Positions 7,133-16,430 are shown, counted from the first letter of the stretch. The stretch is 64,000 nt of DNA from DAOMNN01 sp964404505 (GCA_964404505.1 CAYOKH010000003.1:1-64000); one strand, 5' to 3'. A program made the numbers and translations. Notes: generated from the letters alone by a model not told the origin.

Positions 7133-8377
7133 CTAGCGGTTCGGAAGGCGGCGGATCGCAGGTCTGGATTCCAGCGCTTCGAGGGGGATTGTTCCGTCGG
7201 GGACCACCAGTGTGTCGCCTGCCCGGATAGGGCTGCTGTTGGTCAATCCATTGAGTTCCCGCAACAGGCCAAGTGAGATCCCGAACTTTCTGGCGATTCC
7301 GGACGGTGTGTCGCCGCGCTGGATCCGGTAGGTCTTCCAGCCCCGGTCGCTCAGGTTTATCTGGTCCAGGCGCTCCGTGAAGGGCTCGAGGCGGTCCACC
7401 GGAATGGCAAAGGACAGTCCGGTGTGCGCCACGATCGGGTGCTTGAAGCCGGGATTGAGCGCAACGAACTCGTCGAGAGGCATTTCAGCCATTTCCGCGG
7501 CGGTGGCCAGGGCGAGGCCCCGCGGCGCCTCGACTGCGACGAAATGCCGATAGTTAGGTACGTGCGGCAGTTCCAGATTGAAGATCTCGGGTTGCGCGAC
7601 GATGTTTTTCAGCGCCTGCAGTTTCGGGACGTAGTTGCGTGTCTCCGCCGGCATGCGCAGATGTGAATACTCGGCGGGCTCGCCGGCATCGCGATTGCGG
7701 CGAATCGCGCGCGCTACCGCACCTTCGCCCCAGTTGTACGAGGCCAGGGCGAGATGCCAGTCGCCGTGCATCTCGTACACATATTCCAGGTAGTCCAGTG
7801 CAGCCGAGGTCGACGCGATCACGTCGCGTCGTTCGTCCACCCATTTGTCCTGGGTCAGATTGAAGTTGCGCCCTGTCGAGGGGATGAACTGCCACAATCC
7901 CGAAGCATGGGCGCGTGAATAGGCGAGCGGATTGTAGTTGCTCTCCACCATCGGCAGGAGTGCGAGCTCGGTTGGCAGGCCGCGGCGATCCAGTTCGTCC
8001 ACGATGTGATAGAGATAGCGTGCGCCGCGTTCGAACACCTGCTTCAGGAAGTTGGGGCGGTGAAGATAGAAAAGCTGTTGTTCGACCACGAGATCGGAGT
8101 CGAGATCGGGGATCGCGAAGCCGCGCCGGATGCGGTCCCATATGTCGTTGGGATCACGGGTGAGATCGAGCTTGAGTATGCGTGGCTGGTGCAGGGGCAA
8201 CTCGAGAATGTCCGACGATGATGCATTCAGTTTCGGCTGCCCGACCGCATCCCGTGTGTCGACGCCCGATGGGTGGGGAGCCACGGCGCGCTCCCCCGCG
8301 CCTGAATCTCCACCGAATGCGCTGCCGGCCGTAAGGCAGAAAAGCAACGCAAGGATTCGGAAAGGCGTGTCCGCCAT
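7133..8377 (-). CDS. mltD: Membrane-bound lytic murein transglycosylase D (MltD)
   Basis: This 414-residue cell-wall enzyme cleaves glycan strands to 1,6-anhydromuramic products. The N-terminus is a signal peptide (ILALLFCLTAGSAFGG). The SLT domain carries the catalytic Glu in ALLPMVESNYNP, then SGLWQFIPSTGRNFNL and ALASYNWGEGAVARAI. A single C-terminal LysM (YRIQRGDTPSGIARKFGIS...GDTLVVP) binds peptidoglycan; many MltD proteins carry two or more. No lipobox cysteine is obvious, so it may be soluble in the periplasm. It ends tail to tail with the FKBP gene; the 207 bases upstream, before gloB, show no gene. Confidence 0.92.
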   Translation of the reverse strand: MADTPFRILALLFCLTAGSAFGGDSGAGERAVAPHPSGVDTRDAVGQPKLNASSSDILELPLHQPRILKLDLTRDPNDIWDRIRRGFAIPDLDSDLVVEQQLFYLHRPNFLKQVFERGARYLYHIVDELDRRGLPTELALLPMVESNYNPLAYSRAHASGLWQFIPSTGRNFNLTQDKWVDERRDVIASTSAALDYLEYVYEMHGDWHLALASYNWGEGAVARAIRRNRDAGEPAEYSHLRMPAETRNYVPKLQALKNIVAQPEIFNLELPHVPNYRHFVAVEAPRGLALATAAEMAEMPLDEFVALNPGFKHPIVAHTGLSFAIPVDRLEPFTERLDQINLSDRGWKTYRIQRGDTPSGIARKFGISLGLLRELNGLTNSSPIRAGDTLVVPDGTIPLEALESRPAIRRLPNR

Positions 8378-8584
8378 GGGAGGGGAGCCGCGTCGGATGG
8401 GGGAGGGGACTGCAGTCTATGGCAGGGCCGAGACTGCGTCAAACGGCCCGTGGTGGCCTCGCTTGCTCCTGCCGTCGCGACCTGCTTTTTGCCGCGGTGC
8501 GGCGGAATTTGCCAGGATCGCACCGGAATCGTCGGCTGGAGCGATGATTGCCGAGGCCCGGGCTGCAGGCACGCCAGCCCGGAC

Positions 8585-9382
8585 TCAGAACACGTCCTTC
8601 CACGCCCTCAGCGCGGCGAAGCAGTCGAGTGCATCTGATGGTTTCGTGCCGTTTCGGGCCGTAATGGCCTGCACCACGCCTGGCGTGCCGGTTCTCAGAA
8701 AGGGGTTGATCTCGTTCTCGCGTGCGATCGTGCTGGGCAGCGTCGGCTTGCCGCTTGCACGAAGCGCCCGACACGTTTCGTGCCATTTGTCCCGCGCGCT
8801 GTTGTCCGGGTCGGCTTCACGTGCAAATGCAAGATTCGCGAGGGTGTACTCATGGGTGCAGTAGACTGCGGTATCGTCCGGGAGCGCGCTGAGTCGCTGC
8901 AGGGATGCATGCAATTGCGCGGCAGTTCCGCCGAGTAGGCGGCCGCAGCCCGCGCTGAATAGGGTGTCGCCCGGAAAAAGGATGCCTGGGGCGAGGAAGG
9001 CAACATGGGTTCTGGTGTGCCCGGGCACTTCCAGCACCTCGAAGCGCAGGCCGATGCCGGGGAGCACCATCGTATCGCCTTCGCTCACAGGTCTGGTTAC
9101 GCCGTCGATGCGCTCGCCGGCCGGACCATAGACGGGAATGCTTCGATGTGCGATCAACGACCGGAGTCCGCCGATATGATCGGGGTGGTGGTGGGTGACG
9201 AGGATGGCAGTCAGGTCGAGCGCGTTTTCGCGCAGGTAGGTCTCGACCACATCGGCATCGCCCGGATCCACGACCGCGGCGAACTTCCCGGTGCGCAGCA
9301 ACCAGATATAGTTATCCTGAAAGGCGGGCAGGGGAATGATCTCCGGCCTCCGGGGTTCTGATTCTTGAGTATCCATGTCCAT
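8585..9382 (-). CDS. gloB: Hydroxyacylglutathione hydrolase (glyoxalase II)
   Basis: GloB hydrolyses S-D-lactoylglutathione to D-lactate and glutathione in methylglyoxal detoxification. The 265-residue metallo-beta-lactamase-fold protein has IIPLPAFQDNYIWLLR at the start, the metal motif THHHPDHIGG, the GHTRTHVAF and FPGDTLFSAGCGRLLGG stretches, and YCTHEYTLANLAFA. The start is taken as ATG 9382 (9376 is equally possible). Both overlap the start of the divergent methyltransferase gene, so the two promoters must lie inside each other's coding region. Confidence 0.93.
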   Translation of the reverse strand: MDMDTQESEPRRPEIIPLPAFQDNYIWLLRTGKFAAVVDPGDADVVETYLRENALDLTAILVTHHHPDHIGGLRSLIAHRSIPVYGPAGERIDGVTRPVSEGDTMVLPGIGLRFEVLEVPGHTRTHVAFLAPGILFPGDTLFSAGCGRLLGGTAAQLHASLQRLSALPDDTAVYCTHEYTLANLAFAREADPDNSARDKWHETCRALRASGKPTLPSTIARENEINPFLRTGTPGVVQAITARNGTKPSDALDCFAALRAWKDVF

Positions 9383-10115
9383 CACTAGCCTGTCGGATTG
9401 GTTCGCAACGTCATCGGGACGATACCTGCTCGACTGGGAACAGGCAAAGTTCGATGCACTGGTTGCCGACATATTTGGTTATAACGCACTGCAGGTGGGT
9501 TTGCCACAACACGCGTTTCTGCGCAGCAGCCGGATGTCGCACCGCTTTGCGAGTTCGGTCGGCGCGACTGCGCAGGTCCTGGCCGAGCCGTTCGCACTGC
9601 CGTTTGCCACTTCGAGCATCGATCTGGTCCTCCTGCCCCATGTCCTGGAATTCTCGCGCCATCCGCACCAGGTGCTGCGTGAGGTCGAGCGCGTGCTGGT
9701 CCCGGAGGGCAACGTGATCATCACCGGGTTCAATCCGTTCAGCCTGTTCGGACTGCGCAGGGCGCTCGCGCGCAACAAGGGCGATTGTCCGTGGCAAGGC
9801 CATTATTTTTCGGCGATGCGGATAAAGGACTGGCTGACCCTGCTGGGTTTCGAGACGCAGTCCGGCGGTTTTGGCTGCTATGCGCCTCCGGTGAGCAGTG
9901 ACAAGTGGCTGGAGCGCTGGCGCTTCATGGACGGGGCTGGCGTGCGCTGGTGGCCGATATGCGGCGGTGTGTATATCCTTCAGGGGGTGAAGCGGGTGCA
10001 GGGGATGCGTCTGATCATGCCGAAATGGCGTGACAATCATGCGGAGAAGAAGGGTCTGTCGCCGGTAACGCGCCGTGGGCGCAGGATCGCCGGAAGTGCG
10101 CACAAGGCCGAATGA
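9375..10115 (+). CDS. Class I SAM-dependent methyltransferase
   Basis: This 246-residue protein has a methyltransferase core: FALPFATSSIDLVLLPHVLE (post-motif acidic region), then REVERVLVPEGNVIITGFNP and FSLFGLRR. The N-terminus (SLSDWFATSSGRYLLDWEQA) is typical of a conserved proteobacterial family found between gloB and rnhA. The substrate is unknown. The start ATG overlaps the gloB start on the other strand, and the 3' end overlaps rnhA by four bases. Confidence 0.85.
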   Translation: MSITSLSDWFATSSGRYLLDWEQAKFDALVADIFGYNALQVGLPQHAFLRSSRMSHRFASSVGATAQVLAEPFALPFATSSIDLVLLPHVLEFSRHPHQVLREVERVLVPEGNVIITGFNPFSLFGLRRALARNKGDCPWQGHYFSAMRIKDWLTLLGFETQSGGFGCYAPPVSSDKWLERWRFMDGAGVRWWPICGGVYILQGVKRVQGMRLIMPKWRDNHAEKKGLSPVTRRGRRIAGSAHKAE

Positions 10116-10573
10116 TGGAAGAGATCGAGATATTTACCGACGGGGCTTGCAGCGGCAACCCCGGACCGGGTGGATGGGGGGCGATCCTGCGCATGGGCAG
10201 ACGGGAGAAGGAGATCTGGGGCGGTGAGCCGCACACGACCAACAATCGCATGGAACTCATGGCGGTGATCCGCGCCCTGGAATTGCTCAAGCGTCCCGTG
10301 GTGGCCCGCGTTCACACCGACAGCCAGTACGTGCAGAAGGGCATATCCGAATGGATCCATGCCTGGAAGGCACGCGGCTGGAAGACGGCGTCGAAAGCGC
10401 CGGTCAAGAACGTGGATCTGTGGCAGGCACTCGACGATGCCGCCGGGCCGCATACGCTTCAGTGGATATGGGTCAGGGGGCACGCCGGGCATCCGGAAAA
10501 CGAAAGGGCCGACGAACTGGCTCGTCGCGGCGTGGAGGCCGTGCGAAAATCCGGTGCGCCCGTTGCAGGTTGA
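10112..10573 (+). CDS. rnhA: Ribonuclease HI
   Basis: RNase HI removes the RNA strand of RNA-DNA hybrids. The 153-residue protein shows all active-site motifs: FTDGACSGNPGPGGWG, TNNRMELMAVIRALE, HTDSQYVQKG and WVRGHAGHPENERADELA. The start overlaps the stop of the methyltransferase gene (ATGATGGAA, with the TGA within it); the second ATG at 10115 is an alternative. dnaQ follows 18 bases downstream, so the gene pairs a replication-linked nuclease with the polymerase proofreader. Confidence 0.96.
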   Translation: MMEEIEIFTDGACSGNPGPGGWGAILRMGRREKEIWGGEPHTTNNRMELMAVIRALELLKRPVVARVHTDSQYVQKGISEWIHAWKARGWKTASKAPVKNVDLWQALDDAAGPHTLQWIWVRGHAGHPENERADELARRGVEAVRKSGAPVAG

Positions 10574-10591
10574 TGAAGGGAGTGCAGCGTC

Positions 10592-11311
10592 TTGCGACAG
10601 ATTGTTCTTGATACGGAAACCACGGGTCTGGATTGGCGCAGCGGCGACCGCGTGATCGAGATCGGATGCGTCGAGTTGGTGAACCGCGGTCTCACCGGAC
10701 GCCATTTCCATGCCTATCTCAATCCCGAGCGCGGCATCGACGCGGAGGCCGTGGCAATTCACGGCATCACCGAGGAGTTCCTCGCCGACAAGCCACGTTT
10801 TCGAGACGTCGCCGCCGATTTCGAGGATTTCGTGCGCGACGCGGAACTGGTCATACACAACGCCGGCTTCGACGTCGGCTTCCTCAATCACGAACTGTCC
10901 CTGCTCGGGTGGGATCCGCTGGAGAAGTTCTGCGCCGGCGTGATCGATACGCTCAGGATGGCCAAGGAACAGAACCCGGGCAAGAAGGCCTCGCTCGACG
11001 CCCTGTGCGAGCGGCACCAGATAGCGAACGCCCACCGCACGCTGCACGGTGCGCTGCTCGACGCGGAGATCCTGGCCGAGGTGTATCTCGCGATGACGCG
11101 CGGTCAGGAGAGCCTGATCATCGCACTCGAGGAAGCTGCGCCTCGCGCCGACGAGATCGCCGAGGGACTCGTCGATCGGACCCCGCTGAAGATCGTGCGG
11201 GCGTCAGACGAGGAGCTTGCCGAGCACCGGAGAGTGCTTGGCGAGATCGCCGCGAGCAGCGGCAGGGGGTGTCTGTGGTTGCCGGCGGAGCGTGGAACGG
11301 ACGCCGTCTGA
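10592..11311 (+). CDS. dnaQ: DNA polymerase III epsilon subunit (3'-5' proofreading exonuclease)
   Basis: DnaQ proofreads for the replicative polymerase. The 239-residue DEDDh exonuclease has Exo I (VLDTETTGLD), Exo II (VIHNAGFDVGFLNHEL) and Exo III (HRTLHGALLDAEILAEVYLA). The start is a TTG at 10592: an in-frame stop lies just upstream, no ATG or GTG fits, and AAGGGAG sits 9 bases before it. The C-terminal tail that binds the alpha subunit is present but less conserved. It ends 11 bases before the convergent oxidoreductase. Confidence 0.94.
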   Translation: MRQIVLDTETTGLDWRSGDRVIEIGCVELVNRGLTGRHFHAYLNPERGIDAEAVAIHGITEEFLADKPRFRDVAADFEDFVRDAELVIHNAGFDVGFLNHELSLLGWDPLEKFCAGVIDTLRMAKEQNPGKKASLDALCERHQIANAHRTLHGALLDAEILAEVYLAMTRGQESLIIALEEAAPRADEIAEGLVDRTPLKIVRASDEELAEHRRVLGEIAASSGRGCLWLPAERGTDAV

Positions 11312-11322
11312 GCAGGATCGCT

Positions 11323-12474
11323 TCAGTCGCGCTCCAGGGCTTCGAGCACGGCGTCGGCGATCGCGAGGCAGGAGGTCAGCCCCGGTGATTCGATACCGAA
11401 CAGGTTGATCAGCCCTGTGACGCCATGGATTGCCGGGCCATCGATGCGGAAGTCTGCGGCGGCGTCGCCCGGGGCGTTGATCTTGGCGCGGATGCCGGCA
11501 TAGTCCGGGTCGAGCGCGTCATTCGGCAGGGCTGGCCAGTAGCGCCGGATTGCGGCTTGGAAGCCTTCTGTCCTCGCGGGATCGACACGATATGAAAGCG
11601 GATGTGGAAGCCCGGCGCAGGCCTCGTCGAGTTCCGGCGTGATCCATTCCACGTCGGGCCCGAAACGGGCGCGACCGTGGAGGTCCAGCGTGAGGTGTAC
11701 GCCCAGTCCTCCAGGCTCGGGGACGGGATAGATCAGGTGTTTGAACGGCGTTCTGCCGCGCAACGAGAAGTAGCTCCCCTTGGCATAGAAGGCGTGCGGC
11801 ACGTGCGCGGGTTGCAGTCCGCGCAGACCTGCGGCCACGGCCGGGGCCGCGAGGCCTGCGGAGTTGACGACGGTTCGGGCCTTGATGCGCATCGGTTCCG
11901 GTCCGCCGGTCTCGAGCATGATGCCGTCGTTGCCCAGCGCTCCTGCAATCACCGGCGTATTGACGGCGAGCACGGCACCATCGGCTTCCGCATCGCCGAG
12001 CAGTGAAAGCATCAGGGCGTGGCTGTCGACGATTCCGGTGGACGGGGAGAACAGTGCCGCGACGCAGTTGAGGGCAGGCTCAAAGGTCTGCGCTTCGGCG
12101 GTCTCAATGAGACGCAGGTCATCGACACCGTTGGCCCGTGCGGTTGCGGCGATGGTCGTCAGGCCGTCGAACTGGGCCGCCGAGGTTGCCACGACGAGCT
12201 TGCCGCAACGCCGGTGAGCAACGTGGCGCGCCGCGAAGTATTCATAGAGCAGGGCCCGTCCGCGCACGCACAGGGTTGCCTTGAGCGAGCCCGGTCGATA
12301 GTAAAGTCCTGCGTGAACGACCTCGCTGTTGCGGCTGGACGCGCCGCTACCGAAACGATTCGCCGCTTCGAGAATCAGGACATCTCGGCCGCCCGCCGCC
12401 AGGGCACGGGCGCACGCCAGCCCGACGACGCCCGCTCCGATCACGACGCAATCTACCCGATGGGGAGCATTCAT
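11323..12474 (-). CDS. FAD-dependent oxidoreductase, L-2-hydroxyglutarate dehydrogenase-like
   Basis: This 383-residue DAO-family flavoenzyme has an N-terminal FAD-binding Rossmann motif (VVIGAGVVGLACARALAAGG) and a conserved SSRNSEVVHAGLYYRPGSLK stretch typical of the LhgO/L2HGDH subfamily. The C-terminus reads GVTGLINLFGIESPGLTSCL, the FAD-closing motif. It probably oxidises a 2-hydroxy acid and passes electrons to the quinone pool, but the substrate is not shown by the sequence. Its start overlaps the stop of the spermidine-synthase-like gene by four bases. Confidence 0.85.
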   Translation of the reverse strand: MNAPHRVDCVVIGAGVVGLACARALAAGGRDVLILEAANRFGSGASSRNSEVVHAGLYYRPGSLKATLCVRGRALLYEYFAARHVAHRRCGKLVVATSAAQFDGLTTIAATARANGVDDLRLIETAEAQTFEPALNCVAALFSPSTGIVDSHALMLSLLGDAEADGAVLAVNTPVIAGALGNDGIMLETGGPEPMRIKARTVVNSAGLAAPAVAAGLRGLQPAHVPHAFYAKGSYFSLRGRTPFKHLIYPVPEPGGLGVHLTLDLHGRARFGPDVEWITPELDEACAGLPHPLSYRVDPARTEGFQAAIRRYWPALPNDALDPDYAGIRAKINAPGDAAADFRIDGPAIHGVTGLINLFGIESPGLTSCLAIADAVLEALERD

Positions 12475-13220
12475 AGTATCAACCGCCCCCCGGGGAGCCG
12501 GCCGGCCTGTTCGAGGCGGGCGATCATGGGCAACAGATCCAGGCCGGTGCGTGCCTTCAGCGCCCGCGCATTCTCGCGCATTTCGGAAAGCGGCAGCGAC
12601 ACGCTCTCACCCTGCGCGGCGAGCGCGATCACGTTACCGCTGTCACAGGAGGGAAACGCGACCGCGCGATCCTCGAACGCGCTGATGATGTGCTCGACAC
12701 TGGACTTGAAGCCGCGCGAACGCCCGAACAGGTTAACCGCCATGAGACCCTGCTCCGAAAGTCGCGTACGCGCCGCCTGGTAGAACGGCAGCGTGTCGAG
12801 TGCACCGGCACGCGCGTTGCGGTCGAAGCCGTCCACCAGGATGTAGTCGAAGCGTCGATCCGATTCCAGCGCGAACCGGACGCCGTCGCCAATCTGAATC
12901 GTGAGCCGGCGATCTTCGTCAGGGAGTCGGAAGAACTGCTTCGCGGCCGCCACGACCCGCGGTTCGATCTCGACCACGTGAAGGCGCGTGTGCGGGAAGT
13001 GATGATAGAGAAAGCGGGTCAGCGACGCGGCGCCGAGCCCGATAAGCAAGGCATTGCGCGGCCAGGCGTCCGGTTTGAACAGCAGACCTGCCATCATCTC
13101 GCGCGTATAGGTCAGCTCCAGCGCATTCGGATCACGCAGCCGCATCGCGCCCTGTATCCACTCCGACCCGAAGTGCAGGAAGCGCACACCGCCTTCCTCG
13201 CTGATTTCGATCGGCATCAT
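12471..13220 (-). CDS. Spermidine-synthase-like (SpeE-fold) protein
   Basis: This 249-residue protein has the spermine/spermidine synthase Rossmann fold: NALLIGLGAASLTRFLYHHF (SAM-type glycine loop), LHVVEIEPRVVAAAKQFF, and FDYILVDGFD in place of the usual DxxD-type catalytic loop. It lacks the complete N-terminal beta domain of true SpeE enzymes. Such short proteins are widespread and their reaction is mostly unknown, so I do not call it speE. It is coupled to the FAD oxidoreductase downstream (ATGA-type overlap) and starts 3 bases after the mutS stop, so mutS and both genes probably share a transcript. Confidence 0.8.
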   Translation of the reverse strand: MMPIEISEEGGVRFLHFGSEWIQGAMRLRDPNALELTYTREMMAGLLFKPDAWPRNALLIGLGAASLTRFLYHHFPHTRLHVVEIEPRVVAAAKQFFRLPDEDRRLTIQIGDGVRFALESDRRFDYILVDGFDRNARAGALDTLPFYQAARTRLSEQGLMAVNLFGRSRGFKSSVEHIISAFEDRAVAFPSCDSGNVIALAAQGESVSLPLSEMRENARALKARTGLDLLPMIARLEQAGRLPGGRLIL

Positions 13221-13223
13221 GCT

Positions 13224-15806
13224 TCAGCGGGCCAGGCGCTTGAGCGCGTAGAGCCGTTCGAGTGCCTCGCGCGGCGAAAGGCTGTCAGGATCGATTTCGG
13301 CCAGTGCGGTCAGGGCAGGGTGGGATGGCGGTTCCGGATCGGTGTCGGTAAGCGCGGCGAACAGATCCGCCTGGGGTCCGGCGCCGATCTCGCGATTCTC
13401 CAGTGTGCGCAGACGCCGTCGCGCATCGCGAATGACCGATCCCGGCACACCCGCGAGCGCAGCGACTTCGATGCCGTAGCTCTGGCTGGCGGGGCCTTCC
13501 TCGAGGGCGTGAAGAAAGACGATGCGGTGGCGGTGTTCGACGGCGTCGAGATGCACGTTGGCGCATTCCGGGTGGTCGGCGTTGAGACGGGTGAGTTCGA
13601 AGTAATGCGTGGCGAAGAGCGTCAGGCAGCGGTTTCGCTGCAGCAGGTGCCGCGCGATCGCGAATGCGAGCGCCAGCCCGTCGAAGGTGGAGGTGCCGCG
13701 CCCGATCTCGTCCATCAGCACCAAGCTGCTCTCGGTGGTCGCCGTATCATTAAAAAACGCCTCGGTCATCTCGACCATGAAGGTCGAGCGGCCCGAGGCG
13801 AGATCGTCCGATGCGCCAATGCGCGTGTAGATGGCGTCGATCGGACCGATACGTGCCGAACCTGCCGGAACGAAGCTGCCGATATGCGCAAGCAGTGTGA
13901 TCAGCGCCACCTGGCGCATGAAAGTCGATTTGCCCCCCATGTTCGGACCGGTGATGAGCAGCATGCGACGTGTGGGGGCCAAAATGCAGTCATTCGGGAT
14001 GAAGTCCTCCACCTGGCGCTCGACCACCGGATGGCGTCCGGCCACGATTTCGAGAACGGGCTGGTCGACGAACTGCGGGCGAACATAGCCATTGCGCTGA
14101 GCCGCTTCGGCCAGCGCGGCAAGCCCGTCGAGTGCGGCCAGTGCCCTGGCGATGCGTTGCAGTTCCGCTATGTGCGGTGCAAGCGATTCGAGAAGATTCT
14201 CGAACAGCGCTTTCTCGCGCGCCAGGGCCCGCTCCTGCGCCGACAACGCCTTGTCCTCGAAGGTCTTGAGTTCCGGCGTGATGTAGCGTTCTGCGTTCTT
14301 GAGCGTCTGCCGGCGACGGTAGTCGTCGGGTACCTTCTCGGCGCTGGCGCGGCCGACCTCGATGTAGAAACCGTGGACGCGATTGAACTCGACCTTCAGG
14401 TTGGCTATCCCGGTGCGTTCCCGCTCGCGCGTCTCCAGCGCCATCAGGAACTCTCCGCAATTTGTCTGGATGGCGCGCAACTCGTCCAGTTCCTCGTCAT
14501 AGCCGGGAGCGATCACACCCCCGTCGCGCACCACCGCAGCCGGCTCGGGTGCCACCGCGCGGGCGAGCAGTTCGAGTGCCTGCTGAGGGGTTTGCAGGGC
14601 TGACAGCAACTCGGACAGCAGTGTGCTTACGGGTTGCGCAACGAGCGCATGGATGGCGGGCAATCGCGCAAGGCTGTCGCGCAATGCCGCCAGATCGCGC
14701 GGCCAGGCACTGCGCAGCGCGATGCGCGCGGTGATCCGGTCCACGTCGGCCACGCCTTTCAGCGCGCCGCGCAGTCCTTCGAGCAGGCGCGTGTCGCCAT
14801 CGGCGCTCAGTTCGCCAAGCGCTTCATGACGCAGTGCCGCTTCGCGGCGATTGCACAGGGGATGATGCAGGGCATGACGCAGCCAGCGCGATCCCATGCT
14901 GGTGACGCTGTGGTCGAGAAGGGAGAAGAGCGTGGGCGAGGCCTCGCCGCGCAGGGTTTCAGTCAGTTCCAGATTGCGGCGCGTGGCGGCATCCAGGCGG
15001 AGAAACTCGGACTCGCTCTCCACCACCAGACGGGTGATGTGCTCGAGACTCTGTCGCTGGGTGCTGCGGGCGTATTCGAATAGTGCGCCGGCGGCGGCGA
15101 TCGAGACCCCCAGCTTGTCCGCACCGAAACCGGCAAGATCCCGGGTGCCGAAATGGCCGCTGAGGAGGCGCAAACCGGTCGCCTGATCGAACTGCCAGTC
15201 CGCGAGGCGGCGCAGCACCGGCGACAGCGATTCGACCAAAGGCAGGGAAAGGCCGTCCGGAACCAGCACTTCTGCCGGGCGCACGCGCTCGAACTGGCTC
15301 TGGAGCTGGTCGGACGGACATTCGAGGACGCGCAGGTCGCCGTTGGCCAGATTTAGCCACGCCAGTCCGAGCATGCCCCGGCCGAGGGTGGCCGCGAGCA
15401 GCAGGGAGTCCCTGCGATCGTCGAGCAGTGCGGCATCGGTCAGGGTCCCGGGTGTGACGATGCGGCTGACCGCGCGCGCCATCGGACCCTTCGCGGTTCC
15501 GGGTTCGCCGATCTGCTCGGCGATCACCACCGATTCGCCCAGCCTGACCAGGCGGGCGAGATACTGCTCGACCGCATGAAACGGCACGCCGGCCATCCTG
15601 ATCGGCTGTCCTGCCGACTGACCGCGGGTGGTCAGCGTAATGTCGAGCAGGCGCGCGGCCTTCACGGCATCCTCGAAGAACAGCTCGTAGAAGTCGCCCA
15701 TGCGATAGAACAGCAGCGTGTCCGGGTATTGCGCTTTCAGCCCGAGGTACTGCTGCATCATTGGACTGTGGTTGCCTATTGCATCAACCGCAGTTTCATG
15801 AGTCAT
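13224..15806 (-). CDS. mutS: DNA mismatch repair protein MutS (contains an apparent adapter artefact)
   Basis: MutS recognises mismatches and recruits MutL. The 860-residue protein has the mismatch-binding domain I with the LFYRMGDFYELF motif, the connector and lever domains, and the C-terminal ATPase with Walker A (LLITGPNMGGKSTFMRQ) and Walker B (SLVLMDEIGRGTSTFDG). I chose ATG 15806 (MTHETAVDAIGNHSPMMQQY); an upstream TTG at 15824 adds six unconserved residues. Residues about 684-693 read FFNDTATTES where the family has a conserved ANIL-x-NAT helix. The DNA beneath them equals an Illumina adapter end (see 13730-13757). The reading frame and length are kept. The real gene is probably intact. 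Confidence 0.95.
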   Translation of the reverse strand: MTHETAVDAIGNHSPMMQQYLGLKAQYPDTLLFYRMGDFYELFFEDAVKAARLLDITLTTRGQSAGQPIRMAGVPFHAVEQYLARLVRLGESVVIAEQIGEPGTAKGPMARAVSRIVTPGTLTDAALLDDRRDSLLLAATLGRGMLGLAWLNLANGDLRVLECPSDQLQSQFERVRPAEVLVPDGLSLPLVESLSPVLRRLADWQFDQATGLRLLSGHFGTRDLAGFGADKLGVSIAAAGALFEYARSTQRQSLEHITRLVVESESEFLRLDAATRRNLELTETLRGEASPTLFSLLDHSVTSMGSRWLRHALHHPLCNRREAALRHEALGELSADGDTRLLEGLRGALKGVADVDRITARIALRSAWPRDLAALRDSLARLPAIHALVAQPVSTLLSELLSALQTPQQALELLARAVAPEPAAVVRDGGVIAPGYDEELDELRAIQTNCGEFLMALETRERERTGIANLKVEFNRVHGFYIEVGRASAEKVPDDYRRRQTLKNAERYITPELKTFEDKALSAQERALAREKALFENLLESLAPHIAELQRIARALAALDGLAALAEAAQRNGYVRPQFVDQPVLEIVAGRHPVVERQVEDFIPNDCILAPTRRMLLITGPNMGGKSTFMRQVALITLLAHIGSFVPAGSARIGPIDAIYTRIGASDDLASGRSTFMVEMTEAFFNDTATTESSLVLMDEIGRGTSTFDGLALAFAIARHLLQRNRCLTLFATHYFELTRLNADHPECANVHLDAVEHRHRIVFLHALEEGPASQSYGIEVAALAGVPGSVIRDARRRLRTLENREIGAGPQADLFAALTDTDPEPPSHPALTALAEIDPDSLSPREALERLYALKRLAR
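13730..13757 (-). other. Illumina P5 adapter sequence embedded in mutS (assembly artefact)
   Basis: On the mutS strand six T bases are followed by AATGATACGGCGACCACCGA and then GA, identical to the first 22 bases of the Illumina P5 adapter. On the forward strand this is the adapter read-through end (TCTCGGTGGTCGCCGTATCA, then TT) followed by six A bases, the usual signature of reading past a fragment end. Such an exact match would not arise by chance in 64 kb, and it falls on residues that are highly conserved in MutS. Confidence 0.95.
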
Positions 15807-16430
15807 GACGTTTCTCTGTATCAAGCGATCGATCCACTGTGATTACTGCCGATGCGGTACCGCGTGTCGTGGGCCGAAAGCATTCGGATGCCTTCATCCA
15901 CGCCCGTCCCTTCGACGTGGCTTCCCTGGGCAACTTTCAAGACCTGTGCCGGCTGCGCGGTCCTGTCGGAAAAGCCGCGCCGAACACGCCACGACATTCG
16001 ACGCGCGCACCGTCAATCCGCTCCGGCCGGGGCAACATGTTACCAGTACCGACTGCGCCGGGCGCCGGCGTGTAGTCTGCGCGCATTACGTGATGTGGAT
16101 CCGCCGCTGCGAGAGCCCGATCCACGGGCAAATGCGCCAGCCCGTCGTCCCTCGAGACATGACGCCGCGTCTCCGGGATGACGCCAGGTCAAACGGGTTA
16201 TCCTACGCATCGATCACTCATAGCAACGGGTCAGGGATGCCGAGATCGTCTTTGTTCGCCACTCCACGGGGATTCGCCGCAACTGCGTTTGCCGGCGAAC
16301 ACACGGGGATCGAACTCGAGCACGGACGCGAGCGCCTGGAACGGGCCGGCGCACTGTGTACGGCAGCTGAAGCACCCCATTTGCGCGCAGACCTCTTGTC
16401 GATGCGCACGCAAGCGCGGTGGTTTGCGGC
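15807..16430. other. Gene-free interval between mutS and an AraC-type regulator
   Basis: This roughly 620-base interval must contain the divergent promoters of mutS (leftward) and the regulator gene (rightward). Short open frames occur on both strands (for example 15839-16075 forward and 15937-16131 reverse), but none has a recognisable domain, good start signal or protein-like composition. I see no tRNA, repeat or transposon end. Confidence 0.5.

Noticed and set aside
13730..13757. A divergent MutS variant with a novel sequence before Walker B
   Set aside because: The DNA equals the Illumina P5 adapter end plus an A-run, so a biological variant is not a reasonable reading.
12690..14603. 637-codon open frame opposite mutS and the SpeE-like gene
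   Set aside because: It spans two well-supported genes on the other strand and shows no domain.
15839..16131. Short open frames between mutS and the AraC-type regulator
   Set aside because: No family, no good start signals and no consistent codon use; kept as an intergenic interval.
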